Notes: generated by a model not told the origin, from the letters alone. A DNA stretch of 64,000 nucleotides from Tamlana sp038148895 (GCA_038148895.1 JBBVGQ010000004.1), one strand, 5' to 3'. Shown: positions 1 to 7,566, numbered from the stretch's first letter. Numbers and translations: made by a program.

Positions 1-148
1 TCCATAGGATGTTCGCAATGGTCAAAAATCAAAAATTATATGATTTTAATTTGCAAATGTCATAGATATCATTGCTTTTTAGGGCACATTTTGAAAATTA
101 CAGACCATCGTTGTTTTTCGTTGACCTAATTTTTTAACGGCTCGACCA

Positions 149-178
149 CGCAACGAAATCATAGCCAAACCGTTGTAG
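149..178 (+). repeat. Right half of an attC-like site at the left edge of the array
   Basis: Positions 149-167 match the right stem arm of the site at 1529-1546 (CGCAAC, then ATCATAGCC) and are followed by the GTT box of the next unit at 172. A weak left partner may be 61-75. The rest of 1-148 shows no gene that I can support; it is probably the tail of a preceding cassette. Confidence 0.45.
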
Positions 179-195
179 CACATTTGACCAAACCT

Positions 196-912
196 ATGAA
201 AACAGGAATTATACTAGTAATTTTACTCTTAATATTAGTAGTTGGAATATTGATTTGGCGCAAAAAATCAATCAATGTTGACAAAACGACTATTGAATTT
301 GTTCGACTTGAATCTCAAACTCAATCTACTCAACATCTTCCCTTATTAACAAAAAATTGGATTTCCAAAATTGAAGAAAAATGGAAAAATAAAGACTGGG
401 AAATGTGGAAAAATCAACATTATGATATTTGCGAGAAAATATGCAATGACATTTACTCAACAAATAAATATTGGGAAAAGAATCAAACTCACGCTGACTT
501 TTTAAACGAGTTAACTAAAGAACAACGGATTTACTTCACTCTAATAAACTTTGAATCTCAAGTAAACAATGGAGGAGTCTATCAATTTCTTTTTAATTAC
601 CCAGAATTATCAATACTCGCATTAGAAGGAATGCAAGAAACTGGAATGGAGAAATTGGCTACCGATTATGAAATAGTTTTGAAAGAGTATTTCGGGAAAT
701 TTGACACAATTCAAGATTTATATTCAAAATTTCAGAATAATAAGAGTGATTGGAATAAACGATTTACAGCATTCGCAGAAGGTTATAAAGAACTTCCTTC
801 AGCGGAAAAAATAGAAGAATACTTTTACGAAGAAAGTTTTGTCAAAACATTTCAGCAAGACTTAACTGAATACGTAAAAGCGAATCGGAATAAATTTTAT
901 AGAATTGAATAA
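196..912 (+). CDS. DUF4375 (DMP19-type C-terminal domain) membrane-anchored protein
   Basis: The product is 238 residues from the ATG at 196; an upstream in-frame TTG at 184 is less likely. Residues about 4-22 are one hydrophobic segment followed by lysines and arginine, so an N-terminal membrane anchor with a cytosolic or periplasmic body is likely. Residues about 105-230 resemble the DUF4375/DMP19 C-terminal domain; the clearest mark is the VNNGG stretch at 123-127 followed by a YQFLFN stretch. DMP19 itself is described as a DNA mimic, but this domain is widespread and its role here is unknown. The gene is the cargo of the first complete cassette-like unit, 24 bases after its GTT box, with the closing box 6 bases after the stop. 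Confidence 0.7.
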   Translation: MKTGIILVILLLILVVGILIWRKKSINVDKTTIEFVRLESQTQSTQHLPLLTKNWISKIEEKWKNKDWEMWKNQHYDICEKICNDIYSTNKYWEKNQTHADFLNELTKEQRIYFTLINFESQVNNGGVYQFLFNYPELSILALEGMQETGMEKLATDYEIVLKEYFGKFDTIQDLYSKFQNNKSDWNKRFTAFAEGYKELPSAEKIEEYFYEESFVKTFQQDLTEYVKANRNKFYRIE

Positions 913-917
913 AAAAC

Positions 918-1054
918 GTGCCACAACAACGTGTATAATTAATTGCGGCTGAATTTCCTCTCGGAAATTCAATCTTATTAATTATCTTTCGGTTACGGCG
1001 GAAAATGACTCGCGCCCTTTTCCCGCAACAAAATCATACACGAACACGTTGGCA
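918..1054 (+). repeat. attC-like recombination site between cassettes 1 and 2
   Basis: The closing box at 918-927 is followed by a left stem arm at 931-948 (GTGTATAAT, then TTGCGG). Its partner at 1022-1042 (CCCGCAAC, then ATCATACAC) precedes the GTT box of the next unit at 1048. The inner part (949-1021) also contains a short hairpin around GAATTTCC/GGAAATTC. The overall form is an imperfect stem of about 130 bases. Confidence 0.55.
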
Positions 1055-1065
1055 GCAATTAAAAA

Positions 1066-1407
1066 ATGAACGAATCACACATTCAGACTAGAATTTGTAG
1101 AATTGCCGATGGCGTACCATTAAAATTGGGCAACATGACCATTCAGACAACCGATTCTGAAATACTACTTGTAACAGGTTGGACTAACACTGTTTATTTT
1201 GAAAACATTAAAAAAAGCACTGTTCTGCGAGAATTGGAAGAGCTAAAAGCCTCTTTTAATGACCTGACCAAGACATATGGTGATTTAAACACAATTATTG
1301 ATAAGAATAATTTGAAAGTAGAATTTCATATGGCATATGATGACGCAGGAAAAGTTGGAATTGGACTTTGTTCAGAACTGAATGGAAATTTAAATTGGTA
1401 CGTGTAG
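1066..1407 (+). CDS. Hypothetical protein, cassette cargo
   Basis: This is a 113-residue soluble protein with no signal peptide or membrane segment; I do not recognise the family. Alternating hydrophobic stretches in the first 45 residues suggest beta strands, residues 46-75 look helical, and the end again looks like strands with a glycine-rich turn (VGIGLCSELNG). The ATG at 1066 lies 18 bases after the GTT box at 1048, and the stop lies 14 bases before the matching AAC box at 1422, so the gene fills its unit almost completely. There is no recognisable promoter of its own, so it would depend on read-through from the left. Confidence 0.6.
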   Translation: MNESHIQTRICRIADGVPLKLGNMTIQTTDSEILLVTGWTNTVYFENIKKSTVLRELEELKASFNDLTKTYGDLNTIIDKNNLKVEFHMAYDDAGKVGIGLCSELNGNLNWYV

Positions 1408-1421
1408 AAAAAATAAAAAAC

Positions 1422-1550
1422 TGCTGCCAACACTGGCTATAATCCATTGCTTTGTTGGTTAATTAAATGAATAATTCCTACATTTATCAACCTATGATTC
1501 CTACTCGAAAATCCTGCGGATTTTACTCGCAACGGAATCATAGCCAAACC
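1422..1550 (+). repeat. attC-like recombination site after cassette 2
   Basis: The box TGCTGCCAAC (1422-1431) is the exact inverse complement of 1048-1057. The left arm 1433-1450 (TGGCTATAAT, then ATTGC) pairs with 1529-1546 (GCAACGGAATCATAGCCA). Open frames crossing this site are short and have no similarity to anything I know. Directly after it starts the 352-bp repeat. Confidence 0.55.
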
Positions 1551-1902
1551 GATGGAACACATTCAGCGAAAGCTGACCAAAGTTGCTACACAGCTGCGCT
1601 GTTCCCGCCCCTTTGGAAAATGTGTTCCATCGGCCTGCTAAACCAAATTGCACCAGGCCTTTCCGCAAAATACAGCTTTAGCCGCCCATCGAGGGAAAAC
1701 GTGAGCCATCTACAGTGCTAAAAGCAATTTGGCCCGGGCCATCGAACTCCCGACACAATAAAGTGGCGCCACCAACATGCTTTCTAAGGAAAGCACATTG
1801 GAGCGAGGGACAATGGCTATCGCACTGCCGTGCGACTTCACGCTCTATTGTCTCCCACTTTTTGTATCTTCGTTCTCAAACCCGAACTGCGTTTAGCAGG
1901 CC
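1551..1902 (+). repeat. 352-bp gene-less repeat, copy A
   Basis: The first 81 bases form a unit bounded by GATGGAACACATT (1551-1563) and its perfect inverse complement at 1619-1631. The rest is bounded by GGCCTGCTAAAC (1632-1643) and its perfect inverse complement at 1891-1902, with internal hairpins. A second copy at 2640-2991 has the same length and differs at about 11 positions by eye. Both copies sit in the same place: after an attC-like site and directly before the GTT box of a gene-carrying unit. I read the element as a cassette without a gene, carrying an unusually long attC-like site. Confidence 0.75.
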
Positions 1903-1924
1903 GTTGGGTGTAATTTGGAAAATA

Positions 1925-1939
1925 TACCAATTTTTGGTA
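1925..1939 (+). promoter_or_regulatory. Likely operator/promoter of the ParD/ParE pair
   Basis: TACCAA and TTGGTA form a perfect inverted repeat with a 3-base spacer, 23 bases before the antitoxin start. AT-rich sequence with a TATTTG-like -7 element follows. Type II antitoxins usually repress their own promoter at such sites, so autoregulation is inferred. This is the only visible promoter-like site inside the array. Confidence 0.4.
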
Positions 1940-1961
1940 CTTTTGAGTAAATATTTGAATT

Positions 1962-2213
1962 ATGAGTAAAAACACATCAATATCACTCGGAAATTATTTT
2001 GACCAATTTGTGAGTAGCCAAGTTTCTGCTGGACGATACAAAAATGTAAGTGAAGTAATTAGAGCTGGACTTCGACTTTTAGAAAACGAAGAAAGTAAAG
2101 TTATTGCTTTGAGGAACGCAATTCAGGAAGGAATTGACAGCGGAATTGCACACGATTTTGACCCAAAAAAACATCTTGAGGAATTAAAAGCTAGACATAA
2201 AAAGAATGGCTAA
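1962..2213 (+). CDS. ParD-like ribbon-helix-helix antitoxin
   Basis: This 83-residue protein has an N-terminal ribbon-helix-helix pattern typical of the ParD/CopG group: a short strand (TSISLGNYFDQFV), then a helix with RYKNVSEVIRAGLRLLE at about 26-43. A charged C-terminal tail rich in lysine and glutamate would wrap the toxin. The stop overlaps the start of the downstream toxin gene by 8 bases, as is usual for type II toxin-antitoxin pairs. It probably binds the inverted repeat at 1925-1939. The pair is the cargo of one cassette-like unit, as often seen in chromosomal integrons, where such modules stabilise arrays. Confidence 0.85.
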   Translation: MSKNTSISLGNYFDQFVSSQVSAGRYKNVSEVIRAGLRLLENEESKVIALRNAIQEGIDSGIAHDFDPKKHLEELKARHKKNG

Positions 2214-2505
2214 ATATGAACTGACCAACAAAGCGGTTGAGGATTTGACTGGAATTTGGGAATACACTATTGAAAAGTGGTCTGAACAACAAGCCGACAG
2301 ATATTACAACTTACTATTAGATAGTTGCCAAGACATTGCTAACAACCCTGAATTAGGAAAAAATTACACTGGAATAACCAATGATTTATTTGGACTTAAA
2401 ACCAGTCGACACATAATTTTTTACCGAAAACGAATTAACCAACCGATTTAAATTACTAGAATTTTACACGGACAAATGGATTTAAAAAACAGAATAACTG
2501 AATAA
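2206..2505 (+). pseudogene. ParE-like toxin gene interrupted by an in-frame stop
   Basis: The open part encodes 81 residues of a RelE/ParE-type toxin (start MAKYELTNKAVEDL, then a GLKTSRHIIFYR core). A TAA at 2449-2451 stops it, but the same frame continues for 17 further codons (ITRILHGQMDL, then KNRITE) to a second TAA at 2503. That tail is the expected ParE C-terminus, so one GAA or similar codon seems to have become TAA; the full product would be 98 residues, the family's normal length. The toxin is probably inactive, unless the base is a sequencing error. The closing cassette box starts 6 bases after the second stop, which supports the longer gene as the ancestral form. Confidence 0.75.
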
Positions 2506-2510
2506 AAAAC

Positions 2511-2639
2511 TACACCCAACAATGTATAACCGCAATTACGGCGGATTCGACTACGTCCGAATCCACTCGGAATTGCTAACGTCCGTGCCAAACCGAAAAT
2601 TAACGCATATTAACCCGTAACTGACGGTTATACGAGACC
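2511..2639 (+). repeat. attC-like recombination site after the toxin-antitoxin cassette
   Basis: TACACCCAAC (2511-2520) is the exact inverse complement of the unit's opening box at 1903-1912. The left arm 2521-2541 (TGTATAACCG, then TTACGG) pairs with 2615-2635 (CCGTAA, then CGGTTATAC). Between the arms is a second hairpin around ATTCGACTACGTCCGAAT. The second gene-less repeat follows at 2640. Confidence 0.55.
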
Positions 2640-2991
2640 GATGGAACACATTCAGCGAAAGCTGACCAAAGTTGCTCCACAGCTGCGCTGTTCCCGCCCC
2701 TTTGGAAAATGTGTTCCATCGGCCTGCTAAACCAAATTGCAACCGGACTTCCCGCAAAATACAGCTTTAGCCGCCCATCGAGGGAAAACGTGTGCCATCT
2801 ACAGTGCTAAAAGCAATTTGGCCCGGGCCATCGAACTCCCGATACAATAAAGTGGCGCCACCAACATGCTTTCTAAGGAAAGCACATTGGAGCGAGGGAC
2901 AATGGCTATCGCACTGCCGTGCGACTTCACGCATCATTGTCTCCCACTTTTTGTATCTTCGTCCTCAAACCCGAACTGCGTTTAGCAGGCC
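2640..2991 (+). repeat. 352-bp gene-less repeat, copy B
   Basis: This copy has the same length and architecture as 1551-1902, with about 11 substitutions and no length change. Inner boundaries are 2640-2652 with 2708-2720, and 2721-2732 with 2980-2991. It is followed directly by the opening box of the DUF6090 unit at 2992. Open frames shared by the two copies differ by amino-acid-changing substitutions only, which argues against coding. Confidence 0.75.
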
Positions 2992-3022
2992 GTTGTGCTA
3001 CATTATGACCAACCAATAATCA

Positions 3023-3790
3023 ATGATAAAATTCTTTAGAAAAATTAGACAAAAACTACTCTCTGAAAATAAATTCAGTAAGTATTTAGTTTATGCTATT
3101 GGAGAAATAGTTCTTGTAGTTATTGGAATTTTAATTGCTCTTGGAATTAACAATTGGAATAGTGAAAGAATAAATACTGCAAGGGAAAAGGACTATTTAA
3201 TAGGAATCAAGAATGATTTGGAAAAACAAATTCCATTATTCAATAGTTTAGTTAAAAGGTGTGATTCCATTTTAATTGTTGGAAATAACATCCTGAATGA
3301 TTATAAATCCATTCAAGACTTTTCACTAATCAATGACCTTAATAAGAAATTGTCATTATTTTTTTATGCAGAAAATTTTCCAGAAATATCTACAACATTT
3401 GACGAGTTAAAAAGTACAGGACAAATCAACTTAATCAAGAATAAGTCTGTTCGAACTAAAATCATTTCATATTACCAAAACGCAAATGAAAGACAAGTAG
3501 ATATGAGGTTTATATTATCAGATATTGTTTATAGCCACATTTATCCAACCTTGAAATCATCCACAATTATTACTCAAGAAAATTTGAGTTTAAATAATAA
3601 CATAAATGATCTACCCGGTAAATTACAATCGGTACTTAAAATGAAGTTAACTGATTCAGATAATGAGCTTGAATTGTTTAATGCAATCAATCTACGGATT
3701 AAAGCTGCTTTAGTTAATCAGAGTGTGCTATTAAACGTTAAAGATGAAGCAGTCCAATTAATAGATGAAATAGGAAAAGAGTTAAATTAA
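3023..3790 (+). CDS. DUF6090 family membrane protein (cassette copy)
   Basis: The product has 255 residues. A basic N-terminus (MIKFFRKIRQKLLSENK) precedes one membrane segment at about 25-42 (EIVLVVIGILIALGINNWN), followed by a mostly helical domain that should face the periplasm. This N-terminal signature marks DUF6090, a Bacteroidota family of unknown function that often occurs in several copies per genome. The gene starts 31 bases after the GTT box at 2992. Its closing box (3793-3802) matches the opening one at only 7 of 10 positions and starts 3 bases after the stop, so this unit's boundaries have decayed. A paralogue lies at 4397. Confidence 0.75.
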   Translation: MIKFFRKIRQKLLSENKFSKYLVYAIGEIVLVVIGILIALGINNWNSERINTAREKDYLIGIKNDLEKQIPLFNSLVKRCDSILIVGNNILNDYKSIQDFSLINDLNKKLSLFFYAENFPEISTTFDELKSTGQINLIKNKSVRTKIISYYQNANERQVDMRFILSDIVYSHIYPTLKSSTIITQENLSLNNNINDLPGKLQSVLKMKLTDSDNELELFNAINLRIKAALVNQSVLLNVKDEAVQLIDEIGKELN

Positions 3791-3792
3791 CG

Positions 3793-3845
3793 AAAGCATA
3801 ACTATGTATAAAACTGGAACTGACGGTTATATAAGACCGTTATTA
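3793..3845 (+). repeat. Short, decayed attC-like site
   Basis: The box AAAGCATAAC (3793-3802) is followed by TATGTATAA, which pairs with TTATATAAG near 3827-3835. The right arm AACTGACGGTTATA is shared with the site at 2618-2632. The GTT box of the next unit begins at 3839. The stem is much shorter than in the other sites. Confidence 0.4.
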
Positions 3846-3865
3846 AACATTTGAATGCATACAAA

Positions 3866-4366
3866 ATGATTCACTTAATAGTTGGAAATACAGGCTCAGG
3901 AAAAACCACATATTCAAATGCATTGAAAAAAAAGACCAATGGAATTATTTTTTCAATAGATAAATGGAACAACACTTTATTTCTTGCTGACAAAAAACCG
4001 ACTGATGGTCTTGAATGGTTTCTTGAAAGAATAGAACGAGCTGAAAAGATGATTATGGATTTAGTTAAGCAGTTGGAAAACTCAAATACCGACTCGATTT
4101 TAGACTTAGGTCTTTCAAAGTTTGAGCATCGTGAGAAATTCAGAAAATTTGCTAAGCTAAATGACTTTGCAATAAAAATCCACTTTTTAGATATACCACA
4201 AGAAACTCGACTGAATAGAGTAATGAAAAGAAATACAGAAAAAGGAGAAACTTTTGAATTTGAAGTGAGCAAAGAAAATTTTGATTTTATGGAAAGCTGG
4301 TTCGAAAAACCTACCGAAAAAGAGATGATTGGAGGAATAACCATTACAGAACAAGAAAACGTTTAA
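3866..4366 (+). CDS. P-loop NTPase / zeta-toxin-like kinase, cassette cargo
   Basis: From the ATG at 3866 the product has 166 residues; an in-frame TTG at 3851 is the alternative. A Walker A motif, GNTGSGKTT, lies at residues 6-14, followed by FSIDKW at about 30, which resembles the substrate-side aspartate of zeta-toxin and small-molecule kinases. ILDLGLSK near 76 fits a Walker B strand, and RLNRVMKRN near 118 a lid arginine region. The closest general description is an AAA-type ATP-binding protein of the nucleotide or sugar kinase fold; the substrate cannot be told. The gene ends inside the closing box 4361-4370, and its unit's opening box at 3839 matches at 9 of 10 positions. Confidence 0.7.
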   Translation: MIHLIVGNTGSGKTTYSNALKKKTNGIIFSIDKWNNTLFLADKKPTDGLEWFLERIERAEKMIMDLVKQLENSNTDSILDLGLSKFEHREKFRKFAKLNDFAIKIHFLDIPQETRLNRVMKRNTEKGETFEFEVSKENFDFMESWFEKPTEKEMIGGITITEQENV

Positions 4367-4396
4367 CAACAACGCTTCATTTATATAAAACAAAGC

Positions 4397-5155
4397 ATGA
4401 TAAAATTCTTTGGAAAAATTAGGCAAAAATTACTTTCAGAAGGAAAATCAAGAAAGTATTTAAAATATGCCATTGGAGAAATAATACTTGTGGTTATTGG
4501 AATTCTGATTGCTCTTCAGGTAAACAATTGGAACATCAATCGCCTTGAACGGAAAAGCGAAACTAAATACCTCAAAAACATCAAAATCGACCTTGAAAAA
4601 GATATCATAAATCTAGACTATCAAATAAATCAAAGAAAGAAAAAAGACAGTATTTTTTCAATACTCATTCGTCAGATAAATGGAGCTCCGATTAATGATA
4701 TGGACCAATTGGCAAGTAATGTGTTCTTCACTTTGATGGAGGACAGATTTACCCCCAATAACAGCACTTATAGTGAATTGGCCAGCTCAGGTAATTTGAA
4801 CATTATCACCAATGATACTATCAAACAGTTACTATTAAATCTCCAGGAACTTTACAAATTCAATGATTTTGGTATTGAACATGAAATCTATGAATACAGA
4901 GAATATATCTCTAAGTCCCTGTTCAAGTATATTGATATAGGCCTCATACGACCAATTTATTATGAGAAAAAAACTGCCGTCGAACTAAATATTAATGAGG
5001 CAAGTTTCGAACGACTGTTTCAAAGTGCAGAATATAAAAATGGACTGATAATTGCTCAAGGGATCGCGAAGGATTATGTGCCCATATTTGAGGATATAAA
5101 AGGAAAATCTAAAAGAATCATAGAACTTATAGACATATCGTTAAGCACAATGTAA
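4397..5155 (+). CDS. DUF6090 family membrane protein (second copy)
   Basis: The product has 252 residues with the same basic N-terminus and single membrane segment as the protein at 3023 (IGEIILVVIGILIALQVNNWN), while the remaining 200 residues have diverged strongly. Function is unknown. It follows the closing box of the kinase unit by about 26 bases. No clear GTT box or closing AAC box can be found around it, so it may be the right-hand end of the array or an old unit whose sites are lost. The region 5156-5206 shows nothing further. Confidence 0.75.
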   Translation: MIKFFGKIRQKLLSEGKSRKYLKYAIGEIILVVIGILIALQVNNWNINRLERKSETKYLKNIKIDLEKDIINLDYQINQRKKKDSIFSILIRQINGAPINDMDQLASNVFFTLMEDRFTPNNSTYSELASSGNLNIITNDTIKQLLLNLQELYKFNDFGIEHEIYEYREYISKSLFKYIDIGLIRPIYYEKKTAVELNINEASFERLFQSAEYKNGLIIAQGIAKDYVPIFEDIKGKSKRIIELIDISLSTM

Positions 5156-5206
5156 CAAAACCATTATCTCTTCGTCTTCCATTAACAAACCAATCGTAAA
5201 AGCCAA

Positions 5207-6061
5207 ATGCTTAAAGATTTATCGGAACGTCGAGAAACTTGGACTACGATTTTTATTTTTCTCGCCATTGTTACGGTTATTAGTTCGTTATTTCATTACG
5301 CTATTGTTAATTTATACCCTTCGCGAATATATATTGGGGCGCTAATGTGGTGCCCTGCCTTAGCCTCCATAATAACGCTAAAATTAAAGAAACGGCCTAT
5401 CTCTTCCCTGAACTGGAATTGGGGTGATTGGAAATATTTGCGATGGTCTTATTTCATTCCAGCACTGTATGGTTTAATCACTTATATACTCATCTGGGTT
5501 TTCGGATTTGGAAGTTTAGCCAACGAAGAAGCCATTAAAGACTGGGCAAATGAACTTGGTTTGGTTGGAATTGGGACAATAGGTCCGCCATCTATAATAA
5601 TTATAGCCATTATCTTATTGGGAACTATTGAAGTAATTAGGTCAGCAGCAACCACTTTAGGAGAAGAGATTGGATGGCGGGGTTTCTTTATTTATGAATT
5701 AAGAAAAGTCCTTTCCTTTCCGGGTGTTTCGCTTTTCAGCGGCATTGTTTGGGCAACATGGCATTGGCCATTAATTGTATATTATAGTGAAAATGTAATC
5801 TTAGAATTGACAGCATTTTATGTTGTGATTATATCGATGTCGTTTATAATGACCTATTTCACGTTTAAATCTAAAAGTTTATGGCCAGCAGTAATTTTTC
5901 ACGCTGTAAGCAATGTGTATATTCAAAAAATATTTCCTCCTCTAACAATAAAAATTGAAGGAACGGAACACTGGCTGGGCGAAAACGGCATTATGTTCGC
6001 CATTGTAACTTGCGTTTTTGGAATTTACTTTTGGCGAAAAGCCATTAAAGAAAAAATATAA
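5207..6061 (+). CDS. CPBP family intramembrane glutamic endopeptidase
   Basis: The product is a 284-residue polytopic membrane protein of the CAAX protease and bacteriocin-processing (CPBP, Abi) family. The catalytic signature is present: EEIGWRGF with E153, E154 and R158, then WATWHWP and the third motif IFHAVSNVY. It should cleave or process membrane-bound substrates within the inner membrane; the substrate is unknown. The stop TAA overlaps the next start by one base (TAATG), so it is translationally coupled to the lipoprotein peptidase downstream. A second CPBP gene is at 27726. Confidence 0.9.
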   Translation: MLKDLSERRETWTTIFIFLAIVTVISSLFHYAIVNLYPSRIYIGALMWCPALASIITLKLKKRPISSLNWNWGDWKYLRWSYFIPALYGLITYILIWVFGFGSLANEEAIKDWANELGLVGIGTIGPPSIIIIAIILLGTIEVIRSAATTLGEEIGWRGFFIYELRKVLSFPGVSLFSGIVWATWHWPLIVYYSENVILELTAFYVVIISMSFIMTYFTFKSKSLWPAVIFHAVSNVYIQKIFPPLTIKIEGTEHWLGENGIMFAIVTCVFGIYFWRKAIKEKI

Positions 6062-7566
6062 TGGATAACAAAGCAAAAATGAAATCACTTTTTTACCTCA
6101 TCACTTTAAGCCTATTAATTACAAGTTGCTCCAAGAACAATGAAAGCTTAGCGGATATTGAGTATACAGTCCAGTCTAATTTAAATGATAATATTCCCTC
6201 GCTACAGGTGGAATTTGATTATGAAAGCGACAGCAATGGGTTAATTGTTTTAAGGTATGAAAACAACTCGTGGGGAGACAACGATATTTTTAATTGTATA
6301 AAAAACTTTGAAGTCTCTCCCAAACCTGATGACATAGAATTTAAACGAGATAGCAGTCAAATAACCATTAAAACCAAACCAAATTTAAAATCAGCCATCC
6401 ACTACCAGATTGTCCAAGATTATAAAGGGTTGCCACAAAATCAGTTGCGATACAGACCCATAGTCGATTCTACCTACTTTCATATTTTGGGCATGCGGTT
6501 ATTTATGGTACCTGAACGGATATTCGAAACGGATACAAGCAAGGCGAATATCAAAATAACGTATGAGAAAAATCTAAATACAGAACTATATCATAGCAGT
6601 TTTGGCAAAAACAACGTTCAAAACATAGAAGTTATCAGGGAAGATTTATATGCGTCTTTCTTTGTGGGTGGAGACTTTAGAAGGTATTCTTTCCCATTGG
6701 AAAAGGACACCATTTATTTTGTGACCAGAGGAAACTGGAAGCCCTTTCATGACCAAGATATTTTCAATATTTTAAAAGAAACCATTAGCGCACAGCACAA
6801 CTTTTGGAACGACCCGAGAGAAGGCAACTTTTCCGTTTCACTGATCCCTACTTTTGAAGACTGGTATTCTGTTGGTGGAAGCGGCTTTTCATCATCTTTC
6901 ATCTCATTTGCCTCAAACAACAACAAGGTTACTTTGGCCCACATGAAATGGTTGTACAACCATGAATTATTGCATAAATGGATAGGAAGAACCATCATTA
7001 ATGAAAATGAAGTGGAGCAATACTGGTTTAGCGAAGGTTTTACAGATTATTATGCCTATAAACTGTTGCTTAAAAACAACCGCTTTAACACAACAGAATA
7101 CATAGATATTCTTAACAAGGAAGTCATTATTCCGCATCATAAAGACCCTATGAACAATATCCCGAATGCTGCATTGACCTTTGAAGAATATTGGACCAAT
7201 TACGTTAAATACATGAAGCTCCCTTACAGACGAGGACTTTTGTACGCCTTTTATATTGACAATAAAATAAAGGAGCAAAGCCAATATACACAAAGCTTGG
7301 ATGATGTGATACTCGAATTATTTGAAATGGCTTTGCAAGACGAACATATGAGACTAAATCATACCCTGTTCTTACATACCTTGTCAAAATACTTAAACGA
7401 CACATATACGGCATCAGATTTTGAAAAATACATCAATCAAGGCGAGCTGATTGATTTTACAAATCAACTTCCTGAAGGGCTCTTGGTTGAAGACCAAGAG
7501 GGCATTCCAATATTAAAAATTGAATCTGACGATTTGGAAAAACTTGGAAGTCAACTAAAAACGTAA
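6061..7566 (+). CDS. M61/M1-like zinc metallopeptidase lipoprotein
   Basis: The protein has 501 residues. Translation could start at 6061, which overlaps the previous stop, or at the ATG at 6079, which gives a cleaner signal peptide ending in a lipobox (LLITSC), so it is probably a lipoprotein. Residues 301-305 form HELLH, and E325 lies in YWFSEGFTDYY, which strongly recalls the third zinc ligand region of M61 and M1 peptidases. The N-terminal half is beta-rich, as in the M61 family. It probably acts in the periplasm or on the outer membrane, perhaps together with the coupled CPBP protease. Confidence 0.8.
   Translation: MDNKAKMKSLFYLITLSLLITSCSKNNESLADIEYTVQSNLNDNIPSLQVEFDYESDSNGLIVLRYENNSWGDNDIFNCIKNFEVSPKPDDIEFKRDSSQITIKTKPNLKSAIHYQIVQDYKGLPQNQLRYRPIVDSTYFHILGMRLFMVPERIFETDTSKANIKITYEKNLNTELYHSSFGKNNVQNIEVIREDLYASFFVGGDFRRYSFPLEKDTIYFVTRGNWKPFHDQDIFNILKETISAQHNFWNDPREGNFSVSLIPTFEDWYSVGGSGFSSSFISFASNNNKVTLAHMKWLYNHELLHKWIGRTIINENEVEQYWFSEGFTDYYAYKLLLKNNRFNTTEYIDILNKEVIIPHHKDPMNNIPNAALTFEEYWTNYVKYMKLPYRRGLLYAFYIDNKIKEQSQYTQSLDDVILELFEMALQDEHMRLNHTLFLHTLSKYLNDTYTASDFEKYINQGELIDFTNQLPEGLLVEDQEGIPILKIESDDLEKLGSQLKT

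Larger units (their letters stand above)
149..4380 (+). mobile_element. Integron-like gene cassette array (no integrase in window)
   Basis: Same-strand small genes alternate with folded non-coding sites. Each unit begins with about ten bases starting GTT and ends, after its own gene, with the inverse complement ending AAC: 172-181 with 918-927 (9 of 10), 1048-1057 with 1422-1431 (10 of 10), 1903-1912 with 2511-2520 (10 of 10), 2992-3001 with 3793-3802 (7 of 10), 3839-3848 with 4361-4370 (9 of 10). Between units lie imperfect stems. In integrons the two R boxes pair only within one circularised cassette, which is the relation seen here. The boxes keep GTT/AAC but do not fit RYYYAAC well, so a relation to known integrons is inferred. 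No recombinase gene is visible, so the array is either far from one or orphaned. Confidence 0.6.

Noticed and set aside
1467..1969. Open frames of 84 codons through the attC-like site and repeat copy A
   Set aside because: They cross non-coding stems. The frame shared with copy B differs by amino-acid-changing substitutions only, and the compositions are unlike the neighbouring proteins.
2551..3019. Open frames in the second attC-like site and repeat copy B
   Set aside because: Same reasoning as for copy A; they reflect the higher G+C of the repeat, not genes.
3871..4344. Long minus-strand frame opposite the P-loop kinase gene
   Set aside because: It is the antisense shadow of a gene with a clear Walker A motif and has a low-complexity composition.
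1..4380. CRISPR array suggested by regularly spaced similar sequences
   Set aside because: The repeats are long imperfect stems separated by genes; there are no short identical repeats with unique spacers and no cas genes.
4397..5206. Second DUF6090 gene as a complete cassette
   Set aside because: No GTT box before it and no matching closing box after it could be found, so it is only listed as adjacent to the array.
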